From NCBI RefSeq assembly GCF_900104455.1, contig NZ_FNHB01000003.1, forward strand, positions 62,001 to 126,000: a stretch of 64,000 nt of DNA, in the 5' to 3' direction. How positions within the stretch are numbered: the first letter of the stretch is position 1; each line of letters begins with the position of its first letter. The stretch comes from Dendrosporobacter quercicolus (GTDB lineage Bacteria > Bacillota > Negativicutes > DSM-1736 > Dendrosporobacteraceae). The translations under genes and the position numbers were made by a program. Positions 53,663-62,724 of this stretch are shown here, piece after piece. The notes under the pieces are model-generated. The model saw only the letters and a list, made by a program, of their open reading frames with translations. It did no database searches and was not told the origin of the DNA.

Positions 53663-54571
53663 ATGGACCGAAGAGACTGGATTATTCTTAAAACGATAGC
53701 CGAGGAAAAAAATATGACTAAGGCGGCGGAACGCTTGTACATCTCACAGCCGGCCCTCAGTTACCGTCTGAAAAACATGGAGAAGAAGCTTGGCGCCGCC
53801 ATCCTGATCCGTACCGCCAACGGCGTTTCACTTACCCAGCAGGGCGAGTATCTGCTGGAATACGTCAACGACATGCTGCGGCAGTTTACCCGGTTGAAAG
53901 AAACCATTCAAAATATGGGCGGTAAGGTGCAAGGCATGCTTCGGCTGGGCTCTTCGACCGTCATTGCCCATTATAAGCTGCCGGCGATTCTCAAGGAATT
54001 TCTTGATTTGTATCCCGAGGTGGAGGTTTCGCTGAAAACAGGCATGAGCCAAAAAATTTACCGCCTGCTGCAGAAGGACGAAATTTCAGTCGCTATTCTG
54101 CGCGGCGATTTCAGCTGGGACGAAGAAAAGCATCTGCTGGCGAACGAACCGATCTGCCTTGTTTCCAGTCAGTCGCTTAAGCTGGCGGACCTGCCCCGCA
54201 GGCCGGGACTTGTTGCTCAGACCGACGCCTCGCTGCAGGCGATATTCCACGAATGGTGGCGGCAGAACTTCGACCGGCCGCCAATGGTGACAATGGAGCT
54301 TGACAGTATGGAAACCTGCCGCCAGATGGTCTGTCAGGGGCTGGGCTGGGCGATCATGCCGGCGATCGGCATCTCCAGCCATCATGAACTGCACCGGCAG
54401 CCGTTATACTGGAAAAATGGACAGCCTCTCTGCCGGCCGACCTGGCTGTTATGTCATCGCTCAGCGCTGGAGCTTTCGGCGGTGCAGGCTTTTGTCGAAT
54501 TCGTACAGACCGCATTTCAGGCGGAAGCGGATATTTTTGAAAAAAATGTGTCGCCAACCCCGTCCCCTTGA
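53663..54571 (+). CDS. LysR-family transcriptional regulator
   Basis: This 302-residue protein has the N-terminal LysR winged helix (DWIILKTIAEEKNMTKAAER, then YISQPALSYRLKNMEKKLG) and a substrate-binding domain in the C-terminal 200 residues. ATG 53663 was chosen; a GTG at 53654 is also in frame but only 3 nt from the AAAGG site. It is transcribed divergently from the hydratase-carrier pair, the usual layout for a LysR activator and its target, so the inducer is probably the imported acid. Confidence 0.9.
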   Translation: MDRRDWIILKTIAEEKNMTKAAERLYISQPALSYRLKNMEKKLGAAILIRTANGVSLTQQGEYLLEYVNDMLRQFTRLKETIQNMGGKVQGMLRLGSSTVIAHYKLPAILKEFLDLYPEVEVSLKTGMSQKIYRLLQKDEISVAILRGDFSWDEEKHLLANEPICLVSSQSLKLADLPRRPGLVAQTDASLQAIFHEWWRQNFDRPPMVTMELDSMETCRQMVCQGLGWAIMPAIGISSHHELHRQPLYWKNGQPLCRPTWLLCHRSALELSAVQAFVEFVQTAFQAEADIFEKNVSPTPSP

Positions 54572-54714
54572 CACGGCAGGAATGCCGCTGCTGAATGCGC
54601 GGGGCGGAGCAGTTGGAGCTGTAGCAGCTTGGATGGCCAACGAAAATACCTTTCGCGCTGATAATAATCCCTTTTACCGGTAGGAAAAAAAATCATTTGG
54701 CGTAAAATAGATAG

Positions 54715-54729
54715 TGATAATTAATTTCA
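54715..54729 (+). promoter_or_regulatory. Fur-like box ahead of the MATE gene
   Basis: TGATAATTAATTTCA matches TGATAATNATTATCA at 12 of 14 positions and lies 21 bp before the TTG start of the MATE gene. Confidence 0.65.
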
Positions 54730-54750
54730 ATTATTTTGGGAGGTCTTAGC

Positions 54751-56142
54751 TTGAGCCAAATGGTAGTCAATAATAAAGAAAAACAGAAACAGCTGATTTT
54801 GACTGAAAACCTGTGGAAAGTCATGGTTAAGTTATCGTGGCCCGCCATTATCGCTATGGTGCTTTACGGCTTAAACACCGTCATTTCGGCTGTTTTTGTC
54901 GGCCGCTATGTCGGGGAAACCGCGCTGGCGGGAGTTTCTGTGGCCTATCCGTTAACGCAGATCAGCATTGGTATAGGGTCTTTGATCGGCGTTGGCGCGG
55001 GTTCCGTATTAAGTATCGCCCTGGGCAGCGGGGATAAACATACTCAGCGGAGGCTGCTGGGCAATGTGAATGTTCTTTCGCTGGCCTTAACCGTTGTTTA
55101 TATGGCGCTGGGGACTTTTTTCTCCACCCGGCTGGTTGGGATGATGGGCGGAGAAGGTGAAGTATTGGCGCTGGGCGACATTTATTTTAGAATTACGGTG
55201 CTGGGCGCTTTTTTCTGGATTTATGGCCTGGCGGCCAATATGATTGTCAGAGCCGAAGGGAAAATGAAATCAGCGGCGGTGATGATGGGGATAGGGCTTG
55301 CCGCCGATGTGCTGGCAAACTATATCCTGGTCGCGGTGCTTGGGCTGGGTGTGGAAGGCTCGGCTTGGGCGACCAATATCGGCATGCTCGTCTATACGCT
55401 GCTCGGCTGGATTTATTTTGGCCGTGATTTTTCTTCCTTTTCAACGGAAGCATTTTCCTTTTATTGGGACAAAGCTGCCGTAAAGTCCATCGTGAGCCTG
55501 GGAATGTCGTCCTTCATCATGATTGTCATGAGCCTGGTGCAGGGCGTGGTTGTGTTTAACGCGCTGGCCCGGTACGGCACAGTGCTTGATATTGCCTTCT
55601 ACGGGGTGGTCTACCGGATCTTCGTATTTATGCTGACGCCCATCTTCGGCCTAATGCGGGCGCTGCAGCCGGTCATCGGCATCAACTACGGCGCCGGTCA
55701 ATATGACCGCGTCATCAGCTCTTACAAGATATTTACTGCGGCGGCGATGCTGCTGACCCTGCCTTTCTGGCTTGTTTGCATGGCTGGCCCGGCTTTTGTT
55801 GTCGGTCTGATGCTGCCCGGGCAGAGCTTTAGCGGCGAGCAGCTGATGTATTTTCAGGTCTACATGCTAATCCTGCCGCTGTTGTCAGCCATTTTTATGG
55901 CAATGACCCTGTTCCCTTCGATCGGCAAAGGAAAGCCTGCGGCGCTGATCGGCATTGCCAGACAACTGGTTTTCTATATTCCGGTCATGATTTTTTTGCC
56001 GGCCAAGATCGGTGTTCCCGGCATTTATTTTGGGTCGCTGGGTATTGATGCGGTGATGGTTTTGTGGACCGTGATTATGGTGCGGCAAGAATTTGCGTTA
56101 TTAAGAACAAAAAATCAGCCTGCGGCAATTAGTGTTTCCTGA
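54751..56142 (+). CDS. MATE family efflux transporter
   Basis: This protein of 463 residues has 12 hydrophobic segments in two similar halves and MATE-type features: WPAIIAMVLYGLNTVISAVFVG with a conserved aromatic and polar N-terminus, IVRAEGKMKSA, and PVIGINYGAGQYDR. MATE proteins export small organic molecules with sodium or protons. The TTG at 54751 is 7 nt after GGGAGG; an in-frame TTG at 54736 has no site. A Fur-like box overlaps the promoter region, so this may be the exporter of the thiazoline siderophore, whose locus has no other obvious exporter. Confidence 0.88.
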   Translation: MSQMVVNNKEKQKQLILTENLWKVMVKLSWPAIIAMVLYGLNTVISAVFVGRYVGETALAGVSVAYPLTQISIGIGSLIGVGAGSVLSIALGSGDKHTQRRLLGNVNVLSLALTVVYMALGTFFSTRLVGMMGGEGEVLALGDIYFRITVLGAFFWIYGLAANMIVRAEGKMKSAAVMMGIGLAADVLANYILVAVLGLGVEGSAWATNIGMLVYTLLGWIYFGRDFSSFSTEAFSFYWDKAAVKSIVSLGMSSFIMIVMSLVQGVVVFNALARYGTVLDIAFYGVVYRIFVFMLTPIFGLMRALQPVIGINYGAGQYDRVISSYKIFTAAAMLLTLPFWLVCMAGPAFVVGLMLPGQSFSGEQLMYFQVYMLILPLLSAIFMAMTLFPSIGKGKPAALIGIARQLVFYIPVMIFLPAKIGVPGIYFGSLGIDAVMVLWTVIMVRQEFALLRTKNQPAAISVS

Positions 56143-56172
56143 CTGAGGGAAAGCACAAGCTCAAAAGTGAGC

Positions 56173-56212
56173 AGCCGGTCAGGGGAAAAGTTGCCCCGGC
56201 CGGCTTGTTTAT
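56173..56212 (+). terminator. Terminator after the MATE gene
   Basis: AGCCGGTCAGGGG and CCCCGGCCGGCT form a GC-rich stem with one bulge, followed by TGTTTATTT. Confidence 0.7.
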
Positions 56213-56474
56213 TTGCTTTCCGGGCAGGAGCCCGGCCAGGCGCTTGGCGTTTTCGGGAGAGGGAAATGTGGAGAATATGGGATGGGTTTGGGGAAATCTA
56301 TTGACAAAATATTCAAGAAAATAAATAATATAAGTAAGTTAAATAACTAATGTACAGGCTGTCCCTGAAGCTGAACTGAAAGGCTGCAATGGCGATGAAA
56401 ACCTCAAAATGTCTAAGCCGGACAGGGCTTGGCTTGCAGACCGGCGGGGCGAAGCTTTCGCGGGAGTGAATGGT

Positions 56475-56637
56475 GAACAGAGCCGCCGGCGAACTGCCTG
56501 TACGACAGTCACCCGTTTTTACCTGCGAGCGATCGGGCGGATTTACCCGAAGATTGCATTTTGCACTGGTATGGCGGCCGAAGTGAGACAAGCCTCCTGA
56601 TGGTGTAGCGGCGCAGGGGGCTTCTTTGTTTTTTTCG
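56475..56637 (+). promoter_or_regulatory. Degenerate copy of the cobalamin-riboswitch 3' part plus terminator
   Basis: GAACTGCCT...CAC...TTTTTACCTGCGAGCGA at 56491-56532 closely matches GAACTGCCT...TTTTACCTGCGAGCGA at 57115-57154, and GAGCC precedes both. It runs into a hairpin AGCCTCCTG/CAGGGGGCT (56591-56622) with a T-run. The upstream cobalamin-binding core visible at 57000-57110 is missing. It looks like an older, truncated riboswitch copy. Confidence 0.55.
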
Positions 56638-56875
56638 GGTGGCCAGTTTTTTGCTAAAGGAGGGGATATAGCCGGCCTAAACGGAAGGAGAATTTGGCGG
56701 TCTCAGTCGCTGGATCAACGCAATAGGGCAAAATCAGCTGAAATAAGTTCTTTATGCTGTAAAGAAGCTTACAAAAAGGTTCTAATGCGGCGCAGGCTTG
56801 CGTAGAATGAAATTGTGTCTCAGCGGTGCATTTTCGTTTGCCGAACCCTTGTGCAAAGGTGTTTTATGAAATGGT

Positions 56876-56890
56876 TGATAATTAATATCA
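56876..56890 (+). promoter_or_regulatory. Fur box ahead of the riboswitch-controlled receptor
   Basis: TGATAATTAATATCA matches TGATAATNATTATCA at 13 of 14 positions. It lies just upstream of a TATAAT at 56897 and about 80 bp before the cobalamin aptamer. Confidence 0.75.
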
Positions 56891-56970
56891 TTAATGCTAT
56901 AATTAATTTACAAAAAATACCATAAATGAGATTGGATTATATGTTTTTTATCGGCTAAAAAAATATTCGG

Positions 56971-57126
56971 AATAGGTGCCCTTAGGGGCTTAATAGGGAA
57001 GACCGGTGTAAAACCGGCGCGGTCCCGCCACTGTAACGGGGAGCAAGGCCAAATAAATGCCACTGGAACGGAAGTTCCGGGAAGGTTTGGCGGCGCAATG
57101 ATCCGGAGCCAGGAGAACTGCCTATT
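56971..57126 (+). promoter_or_regulatory. Cobalamin riboswitch aptamer
   Basis: Canonical blocks are present in order: closing stem AATAGG/CCTATT (56971-56976 with 57121-57126), GGGAAGACCGGTGTAAAACC, GGTCCCGCCACTGTAACGG, the GCCACTGG segment, CGGGAAGG and the B12 box GAGCCAGGAGAACTGCC (57105-57121). Bound cobalamin should repress the downstream gene through the terminator at 57213. Confidence 0.92.
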
Positions 57127-57212
57127 TAACAATCACCACTTTTACCTGCGAGCGACAGGGAGGGGATTACGAAAGCCGGCGGACAATCAATCCGGCGGTC
57201 TGGCGTAAGCAC

Positions 57213-57237
57213 ACTCCCCTGACGGGAGTTTTTTTAT
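57213..57237 (+). terminator. Expression-platform terminator of the cobalamin riboswitch
   Basis: ACTCCC (57213-57218) pairs with GGGAGT (57224-57229), followed by TTTTTTT. CAGGGAGGGG at about 57155 can compete for the CTCCCCTG arm as an antiterminator. Confidence 0.8.
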
Positions 57238-57337
57238 TGCAGCAGGGCTGGATGGACAGCTATCCGGTCATTTAGATGTTTGATCAATTTGTTACGAATT
57301 TAAGTTCATATGGGGTTAAAAAGGAGTAGATTTTGTT

Positions 57338-59989
57338 GTGAAGCAAAGCAAGTTAACATATAGAGCGCTGGCCGTGAGTATGGCCTGTACGCTGACGTTC
57401 AGCCTGAATCCGTTTATCGCCGGGATAGCCTATGCGGCTGAGGAACAAGTGCAGGAAACAACGGAGGCGGAGCGGGCGGGCGGTGAGGACCTACAGGCGG
57501 CCAATGAAGCCCTGCGCAGTGACAAGCCGTGGAGTACAGAAGACTTTGCCCTGCCTGCGGTGACGGTGCAAGCGCCCCGACCGGACTGGGAAACTAAGCT
57601 GTCGCCGGGCACAGTGACCGTTATCCGCCCGGAGGATTATAAAGGCGAGCAAAAAACGCTGCCCGAACTGCTGAAAGATGTGCCGGGGGTTCATGTGCGC
57701 TATGTAAGCGGCAAAGGCCAGTATACCACCGTTACTGTCCGCGGCAGTACCGCTGCCCAGGTCGGCGTATTCGTAGACGGCGTGCTGTCCAATCTGGGCG
57801 GCGATGCGGCGGTGGATATTTCCACCATTCCGGTGAAAAATGTTGAGCGGATTGAAGTCTACCGCGGCTACATCCCGGCTCGCTTTGGCGGCACCTATAT
57901 GGGCGGCGTCATCAATGTCGTAACCAAAAAGCCGGAGAAAACTAATATTTCCGCCTCTGTCGGCCAAAGCTCCTGGGGCGGCTACAATACCAGTTTAGAG
58001 ATCACCGAACCGCTGGGCAGCGGCAGTCTGATGGTCGGTATAAACCATGACCAAAGCGACGGCGATTTTAGATATAAGAATCCGGGGTCTGATGCTGCGT
58101 ACGCAAAATATATGCCAGGTTATCAAGCACAATTAGTAAGTCAAATTGCTTGGACTAATGAGTATATGGGGTATATGGGAGTTAATACAGATTTTGCTAC
58201 GGTGGACGAAGTTAATTCTGCCTTTGATAATTCGGCTGTTTATAATCAGTACTTATCCACAGTGGTAGATCAGTACTATAATTATCTGGGATTTTCGAGT
58301 AAGCAAGAGGTACTTTCGGTATTTGGATGGAGTGAGCAGCAGTATTATGGCAGCGCAAAGCTAGAACTAGATCATGTCAGAACTAGTTTGAATAATCAAA
58401 CGGAAGGAATTAGAAAACGAATAAAAGGCCTTTCTTCTGATGCTATGCGTTGGCGACGTAATAACGATTATAAAAATACTGATGCTCTGATTAAATGGCA
58501 AGATGACCATTGGATTATTAAAGGAAGTTGGAAAAAAATTGACCGGGGCATGCCACAGCCAAACATTCTAACGGGCGATATCACTGACCCTAGCCATGTA
58601 AGTGTGGATCTCCCAGGTTTTTTCGAAAGAAAAAGGCAAAAATTGACTACAAAAGACTTGCTGATTGGCCGGAGGGATACCGCTGACAATTTAGAATGGG
58701 GCTGGCAGGTCAACTATCTGGATCAGGACAAAGACTACCGCAATCCGGATCATGCCCTTGACGGCTCAGCCGAGCGGGCAATGGGCAAATGGAGCACCTA
58801 TGATTCCCGGCGGTTTGGCGGGGCGGTTGACGGGAGCTATAAAGCCGGAAAAAACCATCTGCTGGAATTCATGACCAACTGGTCCTTTGAAAAAATGGAT
58901 ATCGACGGCAGCCGTATGGAAAAATTCGATATGAGTGATGAGCTGCCAAATGCACTGCGTTATCGCACTTATTATGAACAGACGCTGTTCAATCTCCAGC
59001 TGCAGGACACCATTACGCTAAATAAGGCGGAGGACTTATGGCTGACGCCAAGCGTCAGGTACAACTCCTCAAAAGTAATGGGGCGGGCCGCAGGCCCTAA
59101 CCGGAGTGCAATTGACCCCAACCATCGCTGGGTAAAGCAGGAGGATACCCAAACAGACAGCAAGACCACCTGGCAGGTGGCCCTGAAAAAGAAGGTCAAC
59201 GAGCAGTTAACCCTGCGATCCACCATGGGGACTTACTACCGGCTGCTCAACCTGTATGAAATTGCCGGCGATGGGGCCGGCATCATGCCTCGGCCCAATA
59301 CCGGATCTGATGGAAAACTGCTGGGCGGTTCGATGTTTCCGGTGCCGGAGGAAGGCCGCCAGTGGGATATTTCCGCCATTTGGGACGGTAAATTCCTGGG
59401 GGCGGATTCCTCGAATATCCAGTTGACCTATTTTGGACGCAAATCAGAGAATTTATTGCAGCTGTACCGTTTTGGCCTGGACTACTGGTCTTATACCAAT
59501 ACGGCCAAAGGACGGGTTAACGGTGTGGAGATGCAGGGCAACTTCAGTTGGAACAAATTGGATTTGAATTTGTCCGCCACCTATATGCATACTAAAGCCC
59601 GGGAGAAAAATGATTCCCCGACAGGCGACAACATTTATTACGATCAGCCGCATCTTTATGCACCGGACTGGGAAGGCTCGGTAAGGCTGACCTACCGGCC
59701 TGACAGTAGAACATCAATCTTTACTGAACTGAAATATGTGGATGAAATGTACTGTTGGAATCAATGGCCCAAGTATGTTCAAAGTTCCTTAACAACCATC
59801 GGCCTTGGCGCAAAATATAAAATAGATAAAGATGTTCAGGTCATTGCCGGTGTCAACGATTTATTTGACAAAGGACCGGAAGCTACCTTTACAAGCAAGT
59901 CATCCTATGATGGCAGTGCTCAAAATAAACCGGTGGAATATCCATTACAGGGCCGCACCTATTATGTGACATTGCAGTATAAATATTAA
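57338..59989 (+). CDS. TonB-dependent receptor under cobalamin riboswitch and Fur control
   Basis: This 883-residue receptor has a signal peptide (MKQSKLTYRALAVSMACTLT, ending IAYAA before EEQ), a plug (VTVQAPRPDWETK, LPELLKDVPGVHVRY, VTVRGSTAAQVGVFVDG, NVERIEVYRGYIPARFGG, MGGVINVVTKK) and a beta-barrel ending YYVTLQYKY. Its leader predicts cobalamin or a corrinoid as substrate, while the Fur box adds iron control. Residues ~245-445 (58070-58670) are encoded by AT-rich DNA unlike the flanks, and about 90 residues there look like an extra extracellular loop. The start is GTG 57338, about 12 nt after AAGGAG. Confidence 0.93.
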   Translation: MKQSKLTYRALAVSMACTLTFSLNPFIAGIAYAAEEQVQETTEAERAGGEDLQAANEALRSDKPWSTEDFALPAVTVQAPRPDWETKLSPGTVTVIRPEDYKGEQKTLPELLKDVPGVHVRYVSGKGQYTTVTVRGSTAAQVGVFVDGVLSNLGGDAAVDISTIPVKNVERIEVYRGYIPARFGGTYMGGVINVVTKKPEKTNISASVGQSSWGGYNTSLEITEPLGSGSLMVGINHDQSDGDFRYKNPGSDAAYAKYMPGYQAQLVSQIAWTNEYMGYMGVNTDFATVDEVNSAFDNSAVYNQYLSTVVDQYYNYLGFSSKQEVLSVFGWSEQQYYGSAKLELDHVRTSLNNQTEGIRKRIKGLSSDAMRWRRNNDYKNTDALIKWQDDHWIIKGSWKKIDRGMPQPNILTGDITDPSHVSVDLPGFFERKRQKLTTKDLLIGRRDTADNLEWGWQVNYLDQDKDYRNPDHALDGSAERAMGKWSTYDSRRFGGAVDGSYKAGKNHLLEFMTNWSFEKMDIDGSRMEKFDMSDELPNALRYRTYYEQTLFNLQLQDTITLNKAEDLWLTPSVRYNSSKVMGRAAGPNRSAIDPNHRWVKQEDTQTDSKTTWQVALKKKVNEQLTLRSTMGTYYRLLNLYEIAGDGAGIMPRPNTGSDGKLLGGSMFPVPEEGRQWDISAIWDGKFLGADSSNIQLTYFGRKSENLLQLYRFGLDYWSYTNTAKGRVNGVEMQGNFSWNKLDLNLSATYMHTKAREKNDSPTGDNIYYDQPHLYAPDWEGSVRLTYRPDSRTSIFTELKYVDEMYCWNQWPKYVQSSLTTIGLGAKYKIDKDVQVIAGVNDLFDKGPEATFTSKSSYDGSAQNKPVEYPLQGRTYYVTLQYKY

Positions 59990-60139
59990 TTTCAATTATT
60001 CTGAAATCAGTTGAGGAGGTGATGCCAGGGATGAACGCTTTGCAAGGCTAACACAAAAAGGAAGGAGATGATGTGTGCTAGGCACCATCAATAGTTTTTT
60101 CGTTAAGCAGTAAAAATAAATGAAAAGAGGGATTGTATT
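59990..60139. other. Short intergenic stretch with two strong ribosome sites and no long ORF
   Basis: GAGGAGG at about 60010 precedes an ORF of only a few codons (ending LQG-stop), and GAAGGAG at about 60061 precedes another of nine codons. These could be leader peptides or chance. A GAGGGA site at 60127 serves the next gene. Confidence 0.35.
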
Positions 60140-61417
60140 ATGGCTGAAACTTTGTTTGCGTATACCATTACCGATCAATATTATTCTCAGGGAACGGCCG
60201 GCGCCATCAAAGGAGACAGAAGTGCGACAACTCCCGCTGCTTTCACTACAGATATAGATAAGGTTGAGCCTTTAAATGGCGATCCAGCGGTATTTAATTT
60301 CTTTGATACCAATAATCAGAGCCGGTTGGTGTTGCGGCAATATACCTACAGTCCGACGGCTGAACCATACAAAATCATTAACCCTTTCGCATCTTCATGG
60401 ATGCCTTCAATTGTTCTGCCGGAACCAAGCTGGTCTAATGTTGCTAATTTGCATGCGGTTGCTACTACAGGCAGATGGTTGTATGCAACTGGGTATGACC
60501 TGGCAAGAATTGCTAGAATTGATATGCAAAGTGGCTATACTGAATCAACGAGTTATCAATTTCCAACAGCATGGCCGAGCATTTCCTTACCATCAACTGC
60601 AGAGTGCCATGGTGAAGGATTAGTGGTTGTTGGAAATTTCCTCTATGCCCTTTTTACAGTTAATCCGTCCGGTGGCTATTCAGAATACAGTAATAGCATT
60701 GTTGTGAAATTAAATATTACTCCTAGTACTGGTGCGCTTACTTACGTTTCTCATCTGGAAGTCGGTAAAAATGCATTCACCCTGGAGCTTTTCAATAATA
60801 AACTGTATGTCTGCGCGTTGGGTGGCATGCAGAATGCAGGCAGCGCCAATGCCGACACCCGCCTGGATATCATTGATTTAGCCACTTTCACTAAAACCTC
60901 TGTTTCCACCATTTCCTCCATTGGCGGGGATTTTCGCGATGTCACCATCCGGGACGCCAATAACGCCTATATTTTTGTCGGGCATTATGATGCTTCTTTT
61001 GCCAATATGGTCGGGGGCGTATATCGTACCAGCGTAGCCAACATACCTTCTCCTTCGGCCTGGACGAAAGTGGCTACGATTAATTCTCCCGGCTATCTTT
61101 GGGGGCTTTACGCTGAAACCAACCGCTTATGGTTCATCAAGGGGACGCCGGTGGAAATTTTTGCACCCCTCCCGACTGCTGCCGCCACTCCGGCGAAAAA
61201 TTTTACGGCAGCTCAGATGGGCAGCTTTGGCGCCAGCGCCAACCTGAATTCGGCAACCATTATTGCCCCCAACCCGACGATGGCCAGCGATGTTGCCTTT
61301 AAAGCGGCTGTCGCCAAGTCGTTTGCCGCCCATGCTGTTTTGGCGCAACAGGCCCGTCAGGCTGCTGAAGCGCTCAAAGGCGCAGCGGAAGCTGCCGCCG
61401 GCGAGGAAAAGAACTAA
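60140..61417 (+). CDS. Beta-propeller-like protein, no recognised family
   Basis: This 425-residue protein has no signal peptide or membrane segment. Repeated blocks of the kind hydrophobic-G-x-LY (RWLYATGYDLARIARID, NFLYALFTVNP, NKLYVCALGG, NAYIFVGHYD, GYLWGLYAETNRLWFIKG) suggest a beta-propeller of five or more blades. The C-terminal 60 residues are alanine-rich and helical (QQARQAAEALKGAAEAAAGEE). It has its own GAGGGA site and follows the receptor gene by 150 bp, so the two may be co-transcribed. I do not recognise the family; a role on or near the receptor is only a guess. Confidence 0.75.
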   Translation: MAETLFAYTITDQYYSQGTAGAIKGDRSATTPAAFTTDIDKVEPLNGDPAVFNFFDTNNQSRLVLRQYTYSPTAEPYKIINPFASSWMPSIVLPEPSWSNVANLHAVATTGRWLYATGYDLARIARIDMQSGYTESTSYQFPTAWPSISLPSTAECHGEGLVVVGNFLYALFTVNPSGGYSEYSNSIVVKLNITPSTGALTYVSHLEVGKNAFTLELFNNKLYVCALGGMQNAGSANADTRLDIIDLATFTKTSVSTISSIGGDFRDVTIRDANNAYIFVGHYDASFANMVGGVYRTSVANIPSPSAWTKVATINSPGYLWGLYAETNRLWFIKGTPVEIFAPLPTAAATPAKNFTAAQMGSFGASANLNSATIIAPNPTMASDVAFKAAVAKSFAAHAVLAQQARQAAEALKGAAEAAAGEEKN

Positions 61418-61717
61418 CTTAACCCTGCATTCGGCGTAACGGTTGCCGCACTGAGCAGCGATACGCCGCAACAACTGTTCCGCCCGCAGCTTCGTTCGGC
61501 CAACCGGCGGCGAAGCGGCGCGGCGGAACAACATTTACTACTCAGAGTCCATTTAACAAAGGCAAGAACGGTTCTCGTGTATCTTATTGTTAAAATACAG
61601 ATTGTTAGTTTGCAGGAAAAGCAGTCCTGGAATTTATGGACAAAATGGTAATAAAATTTGTCCCTCCCGCATAGAACTGCTATGAATGGCGTTAACATGA
61701 GCTGAGGAGGTATTTGC
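61418..61717. other. Intergenic stretch before the subtilisin gene
   Basis: A frame without start codon runs from about 61424 to 61652 on the plus strand, but its composition does not look coding. A promoter may lie near 61570-61600 (TTGTTAAAATACAG). No strong terminator is visible after the propeller gene. Confidence 0.35.
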
Positions 61718-62692
61718 ATGAATGAAATGAACCTAATGCCCTTTACTGTTGAAAATATTATTGACCGTACGGAACAAATTCCCGAAGGTATTCAACTGAT
61801 GAAAGCGCCCGAGGTATGGGAGGAAGGCAAGCGGGGCAAGGGGGTGGTGGTGGCGGTTTTGGATACAGGCTGCCAAATCGATCATCCTGATTTGCAAGAC
61901 CGGATCATCGGCGGGCGCAACTTTACCACCGACGACAATAGCGATCCGGAAAATTTTACCGACTATAACGGACATGGCACCCATGTGGCGGGCACCATTG
62001 CCGCGGTGGAGAACGGGCAAGGTGTTGTCGGCATGGCCCCGCAGGTCGGGCTGCTCATCCTCAAGGTGCTGGACAGCAGCGGCAGCGGCGGGTATGAGAA
62101 CCTGATCAGCGCCATTGATTATGCGCTTGCCTGGCAGGGGCCCGAAGGACAGAAGGTGCGCATTCTGTCCATGTCCTTAGGGGGGCCGGCCGATAACCAG
62201 GAGCTGCATGACGCTATTATCCGGGCAATACGCAGCGGGGTACTGGTGGTATGCGCCGCCGGCAATACCGGGCAGGTCGAGAAGCAGTTTCCCGGCGGCT
62301 ATAATGAAGTGGTCGGTGTGGGGGCGGTGGATCTGGAGAAAAAGCTGGCCGAATTCAGCACGATGAACAAAGAGATCGACGTCGTTGCGCCCGGCGTTAA
62401 TATTGTATCCACCTATCCGGACAGCCGCTATGCTGTTCTGTCCGGCACCTCTATGGCCACGCCGCATGTCGCCGGGGCGGCCGCGCTCATTATTAACCAG
62501 TGCGAAAAAGATTTTGAACGCACTTTGACCGAAGCCGAAATTTACGCCCAGCTTTGCAAACGGACAAGCGCTCTGGGCTACAAAAAAATCAAAGAAGGCA
62601 ATGGTTTCCTTGATTTGACTGTCGGCTATCAGATTATCCTGAATCCGCTGGCGGCAATTGATCAATGCAAGCAGGAAGTGGCGGCCGGTTAG
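61718..62692 (+). CDS. Intracellular subtilisin-like serine protease (S8, Isp type)
   Basis: This 324-residue protease has the catalytic triad Asp49 (VLDTGC), His86 (NGHGTHV) and Ser245 (GTSMATPH), with the oxyanion Asn183 (AAGNT). It lacks a signal peptide. The N-terminus (LMPFTVENII then EGIQLMKAPEVWEEGKRGKG) resembles the short inhibitory pro-segment of Bacillus intracellular subtilisins, where a LIPY/F motif blocks the active site. ATG 61718 has GAGGAGG 8 nt upstream. Its closeness to the propeller and receptor genes may be chance; alternatively it processes a neighbour's product. Confidence 0.92.
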   Translation: MNEMNLMPFTVENIIDRTEQIPEGIQLMKAPEVWEEGKRGKGVVVAVLDTGCQIDHPDLQDRIIGGRNFTTDDNSDPENFTDYNGHGTHVAGTIAAVENGQGVVGMAPQVGLLILKVLDSSGSGGYENLISAIDYALAWQGPEGQKVRILSMSLGGPADNQELHDAIIRAIRSGVLVVCAAGNTGQVEKQFPGGYNEVVGVGAVDLEKKLAEFSTMNKEIDVVAPGVNIVSTYPDSRYAVLSGTSMATPHVAGAAALIINQCEKDFERTLTEAEIYAQLCKRTSALGYKKIKEGNGFLDLTVGYQIILNPLAAIDQCKQEVAAG

Positions 62693-62724
62693 AGCGTTAT
62701 TGCAGTCAAAAGGATGTGCTGGTG

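Noticed and set aside
61718-62692. Lantibiotic leader peptidase
   Set aside because: There are no lantibiotic precursor or modification genes nearby, and the protein has the intracellular-subtilisin N-terminus without a signal peptide.
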